Under the pieces are notes generated by a model. It was not told the DNA's origin and did no database searches. It saw nothing but the letters and a program-made list of their open reading frames with translations. A DNA stretch of 64,000 nucleotides from Viola odorata. Its lineage: Eukaryota; Streptophyta; Magnoliopsida; Malpighiales; Violaceae. Within the stretch, counting starts at the first letter, position 1. The number at the start of each line of letters is the position of its first letter. Position numbers and translations under genes: made by a program. Of this stretch, positions 10,394 to 20,750 are shown piece by piece. The DNA is taken from NCBI GenBank assembly GCA_963691705.1, contig OY829538.1, forward strand, positions 30,710,836 through 30,774,835, read 5' to 3'.

Positions 10394-11552
10394 TGATGTG
10401 AATCCTCACACATACCCTAGCGCATCGAGCGTCTTGCCCTTGAAGCGCAAGAGATGGCAACTAAGGAAGCATGAGAGATGGCGAGTATGTTTTGAGCATA
10501 TAATTGTGAAGCTTTCGTGGGCAGATTATGCTGAGCAAGATTCGAGGACGAATCTTTCCGAAGAGGGAGGGAATGATACGATCCTAAGACGTATAACGCG
10601 ACTACATGGACAAAAGCGTCAAGACATGATAGAGCAGATGGAGTCCGATCAGGGATCACAAAGGCTTGATGGAAACCTCTATGTGTTATATTTATTGTGT
10701 CAAAATTTCAGGATGTTTGGATGAGTGGATCGTCCAAACGATTAAGCCAACATTCTCATTGGCAGTAGTCCTACGCAAACAAGGATTCTAAGACGCGTCA
10801 GGTGACTTCGTCCGAACCTAGCTGGTGTTGTACAAGTTTGAATCATGCGATCGGCCATGTTTTGGAAATGTCAGGATGTTAGCTTTGATTTAGAATACAT
10901 TTTTGCCCATTTGGCCCAGTGGTTTCAAAGTTATGCAAGTCGACATTATGGTGCGTGGTGTGTACGCGAGACAATACGACTTGAGGTTTCGGCCCAAACC
11001 TTGGCCCGATGATGGAGAACTCGACATGGGCTGCTGGAATGTATTTAAATATATTTATATTTACTTTAATTATTTAATTAGTTAATTAGGTAATTGATTA
11101 ATTAGTTAATTAAGTTATTTTCCTTAATTAGAACTCCTACTTCTATTCCTATTAGGTTTTACTTGTAAACTTTATATAAGGAGCCGCTTGGCCTCCTTAT
11201 TCAGTTGGCTTTTATTTGATAATTTCAGAAACTTTGTTCTTCAATATTTGCCCATTGTTCAAGTGCTGAACACTTGTTCTTCTTGAGTCCGCAATACTTG
11301 TGTCGTATACAAGTAAATCCTTAGAATTGTGTTATTGTGTCGTTTGTCTTAGTTTGATTCTCACCTAGTCGAGTCTAGACCTAAGAATCTGACACAAGAT
11401 CCTTGATGTAAAATCGACTAGGGCTCTTAGCATTCAGTTGGCGAGGTGGTCTACGTTCGCACGAGTCAAGTTAATTATTCCGCATTGAAATCCAGCTTTG
11501 AACAATGATCAGATTTACATGCTATGCATCCTACGCAACTAGGATCGTATCA
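10394..11552 (+). repeat. 5' LTR, 1159 bp, containing an internal PPT copy
   Basis: Starts TGATGTGAATCC and ends GGATCGTATCA. The first 180 bp (10394-10573) equal the sequence at 14919-15098, including a polypurine tract (GAAGAGGGAGGGAA, ending 10573). From 10574 a nested LTR-like unit begins TGATACGATCCTA and ends TAGGATCGTATCA at 11552, a perfect 13-bp inverted repeat. A TATA box (CTTTATATAAGG) lies near 11168. Confidence 0.75.
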
Positions 11553-11553
11553 G

Positions 11554-11566
11554 TTGGTAGCAGAGC
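11554..11566 (+). other. Primer-binding site TTGGTAGCAGAGC
   Basis: One base after the 5' LTR end. It differs from the initiator-tRNA-Met PBS (TGGTATCAGAGC) at one base. Confidence 0.75.
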
Positions 11567-12522
11567 TTAAGGCATTCAAAGATTGGTAAGTATCTTTAAT
11601 TGTTTTCAAGTTTTCATTGCTGAAATCGGTTTCTTCTTCTACTCCATTCTAAAACCTATTTCCTTGTGTGCTTGGTTCGTTACTTGAATAACAATTGATA
11701 GCATTTTCAGTCCAAATTTGTTGCGTTGAAATTAGCTAAATTACTTGCATTTTCTACCAACAAAAGGGTCACGAAACACAAAAGTGAGTCTGTTCAATTT
11801 CTGTCAAAAAATAATAATAATAAAATAGTCCACCAAAGTATCAAGTCGAAATTGTATTTCAATATATACTTATTGAAGTCCGATTTTAGTGAAAAAAGAT
11901 TTATTGGAAAGCTGTGTTTGTTAGGAGTCCGAATCAAAAAGAATCAAGTGATTCGGAGTATGGAGTAAAAAGTTGTGATCGAAACACCAAACTGTGTTCG
12001 TAGTCAAAAAAAAAAATTCCAAAAGAAAGAAGAGGAATTCGATTCTACAATCACAAAAATATATAGAAGTGTTTGCGTTACAAAATTCAGAAGAGCAACA
12101 ACCTTGGTGATCAAAATTCAGATTTGATAAGAAAATGAATTGAAGGTGCAATTGCATATTAAAATCAGAACTGAAATTTGAAATTGTTTGAGTCCTTTAG
12201 AGTCAAGTTGAGCATTCTTTGATTCCTTGAAATTGCCTTCTACTCTACTTGTTATTTGTTTAATCGGTTGTTCTTGCAATTAATCAAGTACCAAGTGTCA
12301 ACAATTGTTTTTTAAGCTAGTTTTCTTTGAGAGTCTTCTTGGCAGCTTTTTTCTTTGAACTCTTGAGTCTTACTAATACTTGGACAATTGTAGGGATTTT
12401 GAGTGATATTTTGTGAGATTAATAAAGAGATTAAACACGAGAGTAAACACGTGAGGGAGTGCTAAGTTTAGTACAAATTTTACATTTGTTTGCTAATGTT
12501 GTGAATTTATAGGAATTATAGA
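11567..12522 (+). other. Gypsy 5' leader, non-coding
   Basis: AT-rich leader between the PBS and the gag ATG. Open stretches here (for example 11726-11968) are low-complexity and show no domain. Confidence 0.5.
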
Positions 12523-13791
12523 ATGTCTTACACACAATGGTCCGAGAGGCGAGATTATGAGGATGATGCCTATCCGAGGCAAGGGCAGTATAATAGGCGT
12601 GAAAGGAGGAAGATCGTGGTTCATTTTAGGGCTAAGGCCGAGATATATAATGAAAGTGAGAACCTAGGGAGTAAGGAAATAAGACTTCCGCCTTTTGCAG
12701 TAATGCACAATCCGAGTACTTACTTGGATTGGGAGTGAGATGTACAATCTATTTTTTGCTGCCATAATTATTCGGAAAGAAAGAAAGTAAAGTTAGCATC
12801 AACTGCGTTTAGTGGGTATGCGGCTAACTGGTGGGATCAAATCAATCGCACGCGAACATCCTTAGGAGGTTTTTCAATTCAAAATTGGGAAGAAATGAAG
12901 AGGATCATGAGGCATCAATTTGTTTCTTCCCACTTCAGTCGTGAGCTTTACCAAAGGTTGCAAACCTTAACATAAGGAAATAAGAGCGTTGAAGAGTACT
13001 TTAATGAGATGGAGATTGCTTTGGAGAGAGCACAAGTCAAGGAGGCCGAAAGAGTAACGATGGCAAGATTCTTCAATGGCCTCAACCGAGAGATAACCGA
13101 TCCACTGAATTTCATTAAATTTTACTACTTAGAAGATATGTTACAAAAGGCGGTCAACAAAGAGAAGCAAAGGAAGAAGAGCTCTCCTTATCCTAGTATC
13201 ATGCCTCCTAAGTTAAAGGCAAAAGATGAGGAGCAAAAGCGACTTGTGAAAGCTTATGCCGAGTCCAAAATCACAACGGATATTGAAAGAAAAAGAGGAG
13301 AGGTGAGTGCTAAAAAGAAAGAGAGTAAGAAAAACAGCCCCCATGAAAAGAGTGAGCATGGGAAAAGAGATGAAATAAAAAATAGGACCTGTGAAAATAG
13401 CGAGCATGGGATAAGAGATGATAGTCCAAACAGCCCGCATGAAAATAGAGAGAATGCGTTAGTTGTCATGAATACAAAAGGAGAGGATAATCATACCATA
13501 GGGAAAGTGAGGAACACACCTTGTGTGCAACAAATCTGTTTTGGCGCAAGCCACCAACAACCAAATTTTTTGCCATTGCGCTTTGAGTTCACTAACCCTA
13601 ACCCATTTGCTTTCCTTTCTAGTATTGTTTTACCTCATGTTCAGAGAAACAAGAGAGTATTGGTAGAAGAGGAGCCTTTTACCTTACTGCCAAGAGGAGG
13701 GAAAGAGCCTTGCGCAACCATGGTGCCTAGTTCGGTAAACCCTAACCGAAAGGGTATGGTATGGTCCTCTTTCCTAAGGAGCGATTTGTGA
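12523..13791 (+). pseudogene. Ty3/gypsy gag with two in-frame stops
   Basis: The ATG at 12523 opens MSYTQWSERRDYEDDAYPR. A single frame continues to 13791 apart from TGA at 12736-12738 and TAA at 12973-12975. The retrotransposon gag core is readable: PSTYLDWE, then FSGYAANWWDQI, then FVSSHFSRELYQRL, and after the second stop KSVEEYFNEMEIALERA and ARFFNGLNREI. The C-terminal half is Lys/Glu/His/Ser-rich with repeats of NSPHEKSEHGKRD type (about 13330-13450). No zinc knuckle is seen. Two single-base nonsense changes suggest fairly recent inactivation. Confidence 0.75.
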
Positions 13792-13797
13792 GAGTAT

Positions 13798-14694
13798 ATG
13801 AACATCATTAGTTCTTATGCTTCTAATTATAAAATTAATTTAATTGATGATGGTTATATGCAAGAACCGAAGGTCAAGTCATATACCTTTGAAATTTACT
13901 CACGAAAGCGAAAACAGTTTGGTATATTGGCTAGACCGAGAGACATGGATTGTGTTGTCTCTAACCCAAATTTAATTGGATTCTCACATATTTTTACATT
14001 AGATAACTATGCTGTTAAGTGTGAATTCCATGAAAATTTTGTGTTTAAGTCGATAGGACTTGGAGGAGCTCTTTTCAAATGCAATCGCTTATATCGGTCG
14101 CATGATCTTTTGCGAAATTTTGATGAACATGATATGTTTGAGGATTGTGTGATGAGCTGCTATTTTATTATTAACTTAACTCTTAAGGATGTTATTATTT
14201 CATATATTGTTCCTTGGAGTCTTGTTAGTAATCAAAAGAAGAAGTCCTTTAGCGACTTAGGTCAAGAATCGTGTCGGACATTAAGTGCGCCAATGGAGCG
14301 AAATTTATCCTTGCCACCACAATTCTTGAGGCAACCAGAGATGGAGGAAAGAGCTCTTCGAGCTGTGAGACATGTGACAGTTTGTAAGTATGAGTCTACA
14401 TGGAAGGAATATTTTTCGTTTCTTTTATATACTTACTACCTTTTCGTACACGCTATTATTTTTAGTGTGTTATTGAAACACATGTGTGATTTTATTCATA
14501 TAATATTATTCAGTTTAATGTTGCTGCCTTTGAGTGTATTGTTTAGTATAAGTGGTAGCAAAGAGATCGAAGTAATGTGGATAGCCCATGGACAAGCCAA
14601 GCGCTATGGTGCGCGCTTGAGTGTCAAGATGGCAACTTTGAGAAACCATGGAAGGATGAGTGGATCCTTCAAGATAGGAGCTTGGGTTTGGTAG
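13798..14694 (+). CDS. Uncharacterised ORF downstream of gag in gag-only gypsy (298 codons)
   Basis: The frame is the same as gag, separated by a TGA at 13789-13791, so it may be the 3' part of one long polypeptide rather than a separate gene. It starts MNIISSYASNYKINLIDDGY. The middle has HDLLRNFDEHDMFEDC, and the distal part has a hydrophobic stretch (about residues 200-255, FLLYTYYLFVHAIIFSVLL), which could be membrane-spanning. I do not recognise a family. In position it resembles the extra 3' ORFs some plant gypsy elements carry between gag-pol and the PPT. An envelope-like role is possible but unsupported. Confidence 0.4.
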   Translation: MNIISSYASNYKINLIDDGYMQEPKVKSYTFEIYSRKRKQFGILARPRDMDCVVSNPNLIGFSHIFTLDNYAVKCEFHENFVFKSIGLGGALFKCNRLYRSHDLLRNFDEHDMFEDCVMSCYFIINLTLKDVIISYIVPWSLVSNQKKKSFSDLGQESCRTLSAPMERNLSLPPQFLRQPEMEERALRAVRHVTVCKYESTWKEYFSFLLYTYYLFVHAIIFSVLLKHMCDFIHIILFSLMLLPLSVLFSISGSKEIEVMWIAHGQAKRYGARLSVKMATLRNHGRMSGSFKIGAWVW

Positions 14695-14894
14695 CGCTTA
14701 CGCTGGAGACGGTCCCTACACCAAGTTCAAGCAAGAGTAGCCGCTTCGAGCAATAGTCTTATTCAACGCATTGACATGTTCAAAGACGTTGCTGCCAAGT
14801 TGAATTTGCAAGGTTGGTATGGTTCGATTTGTAATTATTTTGATGTTACTAACTTAAGGTATTGTGCTGCAGGCTTAGGTCCGGATTCGAGGAT

Positions 14895-14918
14895 GAATCC
14901 TTTCCAAGGGGGAGGGAA
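14895..14918 (+). other. Upstream polypurine tract
   Basis: TTCCAAGGGGGAGGGAA immediately before TGATGTGG at 14919. The 5' LTR begins at exactly this TGATGTG, so this PPT appears to have primed plus-strand synthesis for the copy that inserted. Confidence 0.65.
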
Positions 14919-15957
14919 TGATGTGGATCCTCACACATACCCTAGCGCATCAAGAGTCTTGCCCTTGAAGCGCAAGAGATGACGACTAAGGAAGCACGAG
15001 ATATGGCGAGTATGCTTTGAGCATATAATTGTGAAGCTTTCATGGGCAGATTATGCTGAGCAAGATTCGAGGACGAATCTTTCCGAAGAGGGAGGGAATG
15101 ATACGATCCCAAGACGTATCACGCAACTATATGGACAAAAGCGTCAAGACATGATGGAGCAGATGGAGTCCGATAAGGGATCACAAAGGCTTGATGGAAA
15201 CCTCTATGTGTTATGTTTATTGTGTCCAAATTTTAGGACGTTTGGACGAGTGGATCGTCCAAAAGATCAAGTCAACATTCTCGTTGACAGTAGTCCTACG
15301 CAGACAAGGATTCTAAGACACGTCAGGCGACTTCGTTAGAACCTAGCCGGCGTTGTACAAGTCCAAATCATGCGATCGACCATGTTTTGGAAACGTCAGG
15401 ATGTTAGCTTTCATTTAGAACATGTTTACGCCTATTTGGCCCAGTGGTTTGAAAGTTATGCAAGTCGACATTATGGTGCGCAGTGTGTACGCGAGACAAC
15501 ATACGACTTGAGGTTTCGGCCCAAACCTTGGCCCGATGATGGAGAACTCGACATGGGCTGCTGGAATGTATTTAAATATATTTATATTTACTTTAATTAG
15601 TTAATTATTTAATTAGTTAATTAGTTAATTAGTTAATTAAGTTATTTTCCTTAATTAGAACTCCTACTTCTATTCCTATTAGGTTTTACTTGTAAACTTT
15701 ATATAAGGAGCTGCTTGGCCTCCTTATTCAGTTGGCTTTTATTTGATAATTTCAGAACCTTTGTTCTTCAATATTTGCCTATTGTTCAAGTGTTGAACAC
15801 TTGTTCTTCTTGAATCCGCAATGCTTGAGTCGTATACAAGTAAATCCTTAAAATTGTGTTATTGTGTCATTTTTCTTAGTTTGATTCTCACCTAGTGGAG
15901 TCTAGACCTAAGAATCTGACACAAGATCCTTGACGTGAAATCGACTAGGGCTCTAAG
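14919..15957 (+). repeat. 3' LTR (truncated) of plus-strand gag-only gypsy
   Basis: Matches 10394-11443 with scattered differences, then ends where a Tat-type LTR starts (15958). The second PPT (GAAGAGGGAGGGAA) ends at 15098 and is followed by TGATACGATCCC. Confidence 0.8.
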
Positions 15958-16472
15958 TGATAAGAGTCCATGGTTTGCTGAGCAGGATCGGCCTATGGGG
16001 TCTGGTCGAGAACACTGTTCTGGTGTCTTCGTGACCTGCAAAGCGCCGGAGGGGGTCTCCGGCGTAAACACTCCGATGCCTAAGTCAGTATGAGTGGTAA
16101 AAATGGCAGGGATTCAACACGCTATCTTAGGCTTACCCTCTTGTCTGAAAGGGTGGGGGTATTTATAGGTAAAAGAAGGAATGTACCGACAGGGGGGTTA
16201 AAGTTATCCCTGGTAGGTGTCGCTGGAGTGGTAGGGTGTGACGTCATGCCGGGTGACGTCATACGGGGTGACGTCATGGGTGACCTGGGATGGGATGTCG
16301 CCGTGCGGGTGTCACGTGAGAGCCCCCTCCGCTGATGTCGACCATCCCAGGGTCGTCCGCTAAGCTAGGGGCGGTAGAAATAGTGTCGTATCTCCCTTGG
16401 CAAGTACAGTGTTCTGGCTGGCCAGCCAGGCGGGATGGCGGAGATTCCGCTACAGTGATGTCAATGGTTATC
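15958..16472 (-). mobile_element. 3' LTR of minus-strand Tat-type element B (515 bp)
   Basis: Runs from TGATAAGAG to GGTTATCA in plus coordinates, with a minus-strand TATA box (CCTATAAATAC, about 16169-16159). It shares the blocks GCCGGAGGGGGTCTCC and AAGTCAGTATGAGT with LTR A. The sequence right of it (TAAGCCCAACTGAAAATGAG) recurs right of the LTR ending at 40757, so it is a conserved PPT-side flank. That orients the internal region to the right. It also holds repeated GGTGACGTCAT boxes at about 16237-16275. Confidence 0.7.
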
Positions 16473-16617
16473 ATAAGCCCAACTGAAAATGAGCCCGAGT
16501 GTTTACCAAGGGCAACTACCTCTTCTTCATCCTTGCCTCTTCAGTAGTTTCTGCATTAATTAGGGCTCGACAGTCGATACGCGCGTCTTTTTAGAACGCT
16601 TCTCCTTTTTCCTGTGC

Positions 16618-16627
16618 CTATAAATAG
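16618..16627 (+). promoter_or_regulatory. TATA box of antisense gene a
   Basis: CTATAAATAG about 58 bp before the ATG at 16676. Confidence 0.6.
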
Positions 16628-16675
16628 GCCTTTTGTCTGCATTTATTTTCACAACTTTCTTCCTCTCTTCATACA

Positions 16676-17059
16676 ATGGACGAAGTCACCAAGAATTTCC
16701 TGCTCTCTAAAACTCACCCTAAGGAACCTGACTCAGGCGGATATTGACTTCCTAGGTGCCCTGAGTACGAAGACTTTGGAGGATATCTTGGAACTCCAGG
16801 GATGTTGACTCCCCTGCAGGCTAGGCAGACTGCTGTCACCATGGAGGACTTCAGCCCCGTGGAGAAAGCGGTGAAGCTGTCAGTAGCTGTTTCTCAGATT
16901 CAGCTACTTATGACCATGCTGCAGCATAGAAAGGATCTGTTGGGGTGCTGCCTGAAGGGTATGAGGGCTTATTCTTCCGAATTGACCACTCTGGCGGATG
17001 CCCTGAGGGATATTCCCTTCCTGGAGTGGGAGGATGACGACGCTGGGTCGAATGCCTGA
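16676..17059 (+). pseudogene. Antisense ORF a of Tat-type element (about 125 residues)
   Basis: The ATG at 16676 lies 58 bp after a TATA box. Its frame meets TGA at 16745-16747, then stays open to 17059, ending with an acidic FLEWEDDDAG tail. Another frame over 16700-16808 reads LTQADIDFLGALSTKTLEDI, which looks more protein-like, so the copy has either one nonsense change or compensating frameshifts. The C-terminal half (16802-17059) is helix-prone (AVKLSVAVSQIQLLMTMLQH). A polyadenylation signal (AAATAAATAAAAT) lies about 85 bp downstream. No family recognised. Confidence 0.45.
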
Positions 17060-17518
17060 CCCGCGGTGGGGACCTTTCGGCTACGCCTCTTTGTGTTTCT
17101 TTTGGCGCTGCCTTTTGTAATCTCGGGTCGTTAGGCCCTTTAAATAAATAAAATGTTTTTCCTCATTAGATTGTCGCGCTGTCGATATTTTTCTTCCACG
17201 TAGGCTATCTTGCTTGAAAAATAACCTCTGCACCCATTAACTGTGTGTTTAGCGTCCCTTAGGATCTCGCACCTTTTTGTCTGCTTGACCGGTACATACT
17301 AACGAACTTGTCTCCCTAGTCCCAACTGCTTCGAATTTATTTTGCGCCGTTTCTTCAGTGCTAACGGATTGGGCAACGATCTCGGTGCCTTTTGGTTGGC
17401 GCAGATTTTCAGCAGTTGTAATTATGAAATCAGATCTTTCCCCCAATGGTCGTTGCATCTGATCGCATTGATTATCCTCGAAAACGCGCAAAAAGGCAGA
17501 AGCACCTCCCTGCCTTGG

Positions 17519-17527
17519 CTATATAAT
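17519..17527 (+). promoter_or_regulatory. TATA box of antisense gene b
   Basis: CTATATAAT about 70 bp before the ATG at 17597. Confidence 0.6.
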
Positions 17528-17596
17528 GGGGCTCTTTTCCCTTTCCTTGTTCATCCCTCTTCTTCTCTTTTCTTTCTTACTATTGCAGATATTCTC

Positions 17597-18085
17597 ATGG
17601 CTGACTCACATTTTTTGCATACCGCTGCTCGTGACTCTCCCCCGACTCCTCCAACTTCGCCAGATTCTGATAATCCTCCTTCCACACCTCCATGGAGACC
17701 TGCCAAGCGCCCTGCCAAACGCCGAGATTGCAAGGATGAAAGGAAAACAAAGAAGAAAACCTTTGAATCTTTCTTTGTCGAGTATGAGCCTCACTACCTC
17801 GCACTGCAGAAAGGCGATGAAGCGTCATTATCTACCCCTTGTCCTCCTTCAGAGGAGAAAGTCTCTACTCAGGACGCTAACTCAAGGCCGGTAGTATTTA
17901 CTATGAGAGAGGGCTCCCGCGTCACTTCGATAGAGGAAACAGTTCCTATGACAAGCCCGGTGTCCCAACTTGGCCGAAGGCCCTGTAGGATTGACGAACC
18001 TTTTCCTTCCTATGACAGTGGGTTGCCATCGTCTCCAGAGGAATACGATTATTGCTATGACATGCACTGGGCTAATGAGGATTGA
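17597..18085 (+). CDS. Antisense ORF b of Tat-type element (162 codons)
   Basis: The ATG at 17597 (MADSHFLHTAARDSPPTPP) was chosen because it follows a good TATA box and a pyrimidine-rich leader; the frame is open upstream to 17342 but that part is not protein-like. The product is Pro/Ser-rich at the N-terminus and has a basic cluster (RPAKRPAKRRDCKDERKTKK), a likely nuclear localisation signal. It ends acidic and aromatic (EEYDYCYDMHWANED). An AATAAA-type signal follows at about 18127-18141. The frame is uninterrupted. I recognise no domain. A small DNA- or RNA-binding regulator is conceivable but is only inference. Confidence 0.5.
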   Translation: MADSHFLHTAARDSPPTPPTSPDSDNPPSTPPWRPAKRPAKRRDCKDERKTKKKTFESFFVEYEPHYLALQKGDEASLSTPCPPSEEKVSTQDANSRPVVFTMREGSRVTSIEETVPMTSPVSQLGRRPCRIDEPFPSYDSGLPSSPEEYDYCYDMHWANED

Positions 18086-18389
18086 CGCCCGTGTGTTGCG
18101 TTTACTGTGAATGTCGCTGGCCTTTTAAATAAATGAATAAAATAGTATTTTGCCTTTTCTTTCTTTATTGTTGTACTGCGCCGTTTCATAGGGTAACTGA
18201 CGCTGGCCAGCCAGTTATCGCTTCATTCGACCATCTTTTTTAACGTCTTGCAATTCACGATTCTTCCTTTGCGAGGTTCGAGGCGAGTGCTTGACTTTAA
18301 GTTTCTGTCAGAGTCTTTCCACGTGTCGTATTCATTTTACACGTGTTGTACTGCAACTGGCCGCCTGGCTGTCTGATTTCTAGCTGTCT

Positions 18390-18400
18390 CTTTAAAAGGA
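18390..18400 (+). promoter_or_regulatory. TATA-like box of antisense gene c
   Basis: CTTTAAAAGGA about 190 bp before the ATG at 18584, followed by a pyrimidine-rich leader. A possible short leader intron begins near 18536. Confidence 0.4.
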
Positions 18401-18583
18401 AATTCTCTCCTTCTTTCTACCCTTTTACTTCTCCTTTTAAATTCCGCATCTCTCTTCGCTTTCTCGATCGCTCCGAGGAAATTCTCTCGTTCGTATCTAG
18501 ACGATCCGCCTATTCATTTCGGTTTTCTTTCTCAAGGTATTCTGCTCAATCTTGCTTTGATTTTCCTTTGCTACTTATCTATT

Positions 18584-20750
18584 ATGCCTCGTACAAGATC
18601 TCAGTCCAGCTCTCTGGCTATTCCTGGGGCAGTCTTTCTAGATCCTGAGATCGAAAACACCCCTAGCATCTTTACCTGCCCCACCGTTCTACGCCTCGAG
18701 TTAGAGGGCAATAACATTACTTTCCCCAACGGTTATAGTGCCACTATTCCTAATATCACTACGAGGCTCCATAGCAGGCTTTTGGGGACTCGTAGGATAC
18801 TTTATTTTAAGATGTTTCAATACGGGTTCCGCCTCCCTGTTCATGACGCACTAGAGAGCGTATTGCGTGAGTATGGGCTTAACCCTGCACAGATCACCCC
18901 TGCCTCGTGGTGCGGCATCTATGCTTTCCTCCGCGCTTGCGAGTTGAAAGATATTCTCATTCCCTCTACCGCTTTGTGTCACAAGTTTTTGACTCTAGTC
19001 TGTCGCAACGGCTTGGTTGATATTACTCTGAGGTGGGGTGATGCCTTTGTTGAACCTTTCTGGTGACGATTTCAAGGGTTTGCGGAAAACGTTAAAAACT
19101 GGAAGAGCAGTTTCTTCGTTGTCGAATTACCCTCTCGCCTGTGGCGTTCTGATTTTTACTTGGATGTTGTTGTTGATTGGGTGAAGCCAGTACCTCTGTC
19201 TAGGGAAGAGTTAAGTCAGGCTAACGCCTTGCTGGAAATGGAGTCGTCCTTCCAAATTTGAAACTTTGCCTTGTACAGGCCTTTGTCTGAATGTACGATA
19301 GGTGAGTCTTTTGGGCTCTGTCGTTATCTTACTTGCCCCTTATTTACTAACATAACTTTTCGCAGGAGAGACTATCGCTCGTCCACTTTCAGAGGGTGAC
19401 GCTCCTCCCCAGGTTATATCGTCTCCCACGACAGCTCCTTCCGCTTCTGCTGAGACTCGGGCTGACCACCACATACCCATAAAGAAAAGAGCTTCGAACG
19501 TGGCACTTTCAAGGGAGAGCGGTACTTCTATCCGCGTTTCCCGCTTCGTGGAGAATTGGCTGCCAACCCGGAAAAGAGGATCTAGCTCTAGCTCGCCAAT
19601 AACTGAGACAAAGATTTTCTCTTACGAGGGCGAGGATATGGAAGATATAGACACAGAGCTGAGTCTTCGCCCAGCCTCCGCAGCTCAGCAAAAGAGGCTG
19701 AGGGAAGAGAGCGAGACTCGAGTAGCAAAAATGGCTGCTCAGCCCACCCCTGCTGAGGTCACAACTCCTGTCGGTCCTCACGTTGCCGCTTCTCCTGATG
19801 TTACTGGAAAGATTCCTGCGCCACTGGGCGATACCTCCTCGACTCCAGGATCATCTCCCCCCAACGGGGTTTCTACTACTGTGATGACACCGCTGCCCGT
19901 GGCAAACTTTACTCCCACCCTGGAGCCCCCTCATTCGCCCATTGGTTCCTGCATTCCTAACGTGGTGTCGCCAGTTCAGGGTAGTACTGGTTCCTTTTGC
20001 TTTCCACCCAGATCTCCTTGTCCGTTATTCCTTACTTCGATTCGGGATATCAGTGGTCTGGATGGCCATTCTACCCCTTCCTTCGTTGCTGATCTTTCCC
20101 TTGACGGGCGCCAAGGAGCCCCTTCTCACCGGCTAGATTTGTCCAAATTTGGGACTGACGGGTTCCGTGTCCTGGGTGTGTCGGATCCCTTGTCGCGAGA
20201 CCAGCCCATGGCTATCTTAGTCTGCGAGATGTTCCGTTCCTCTGAGGACGAGAATATACTACTGCAGCTTCCTCCTGAGATTCAACGTGTACACACTATG
20301 AATAACTGCTTTGCTGCCTTTCGGGAACTTCATTACTTTATCAAGGCCCACGGTAAGCAGCTCCAAGACCCTGGTGCCTTGGCCAAAGTGGAAGAGCTGA
20401 CGCGGCTCCAAAAACGTACTCAAGCCGAGCTGCACGAGTATCGTGCTGACCTTGCTCGGGAGAGGTCTAGAGGGAAAGCCAAGGTGGAAGCTTTGGAGGC
20501 TGAGTTGGTGGCTGAAAGGAAGAAAAATTCTCTTCTTCACGAAGAGATATCATCTCGCGATGCAGATTTGACGAAGGCTTTGTCAAAGGTAACTTGGTGG
20601 AAGAAGAAAACCGCACAAGCCTTTGCCACTGGTTTCGCAGATCAGTGCCATGGTAGAGTTGTTGATCCTACTGAGGTTGCCAAATATGCCTCCGCAAAAA
20701 TGAAAGAGATTGATGAGAACCAGGAAGGCTTCTTTTCCTTCAAAGAGTGA
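18584..20750 (+). pseudogene. Antisense ORF c: PF04195-like ('putative gypsy type transposon') protein with coiled coil
   Basis: Two exons are proposed: 18584-19301 and 19366-20750. The donor is GATAG|GTGAGT and the acceptor TTTTCGCAG, with a 64-bp intron that preserves the frame. The first exon contains the family signature: YFKMFQYGFRLPVHDALESV, then LNPAQITPASWCGIYAFLRA, and after a TGA at 19064-19066 a WKSSFFVVELPSRLW stretch. A second TGA lies at 19259-19261. The second exon is Ser/Pro-rich, then a long charged coiled coil (about 20380-20600, AELHEYRADLARERSRGKAK). The molecular role of this family is unknown; the name reflects its occurrence in gypsy elements. Confidence 0.6.

Larger units (their letters stand above)
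10394..15957 (+). mobile_element. Gag-only Ty3/gypsy element, plus strand, with extended LTRs
   Basis: The 5' LTR spans 10394-11552 and the 3' LTR 14919-15957 (cut short by the next insertion). The PBS is at 11554-11566 and PPTs lie before 14919 and before 15099. The internal region (11553-14918) encodes a gag and one uncharacterised ORF, but no protease, reverse transcriptase or integrase, so it is non-autonomous. Its left border abuts pararetrovirus sequence. The right border is lost because a Tat-type LTR begins at 15958. LTR ends and PPT motif relate it to the minus-strand element at 4484-9627. Confidence 0.75.
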
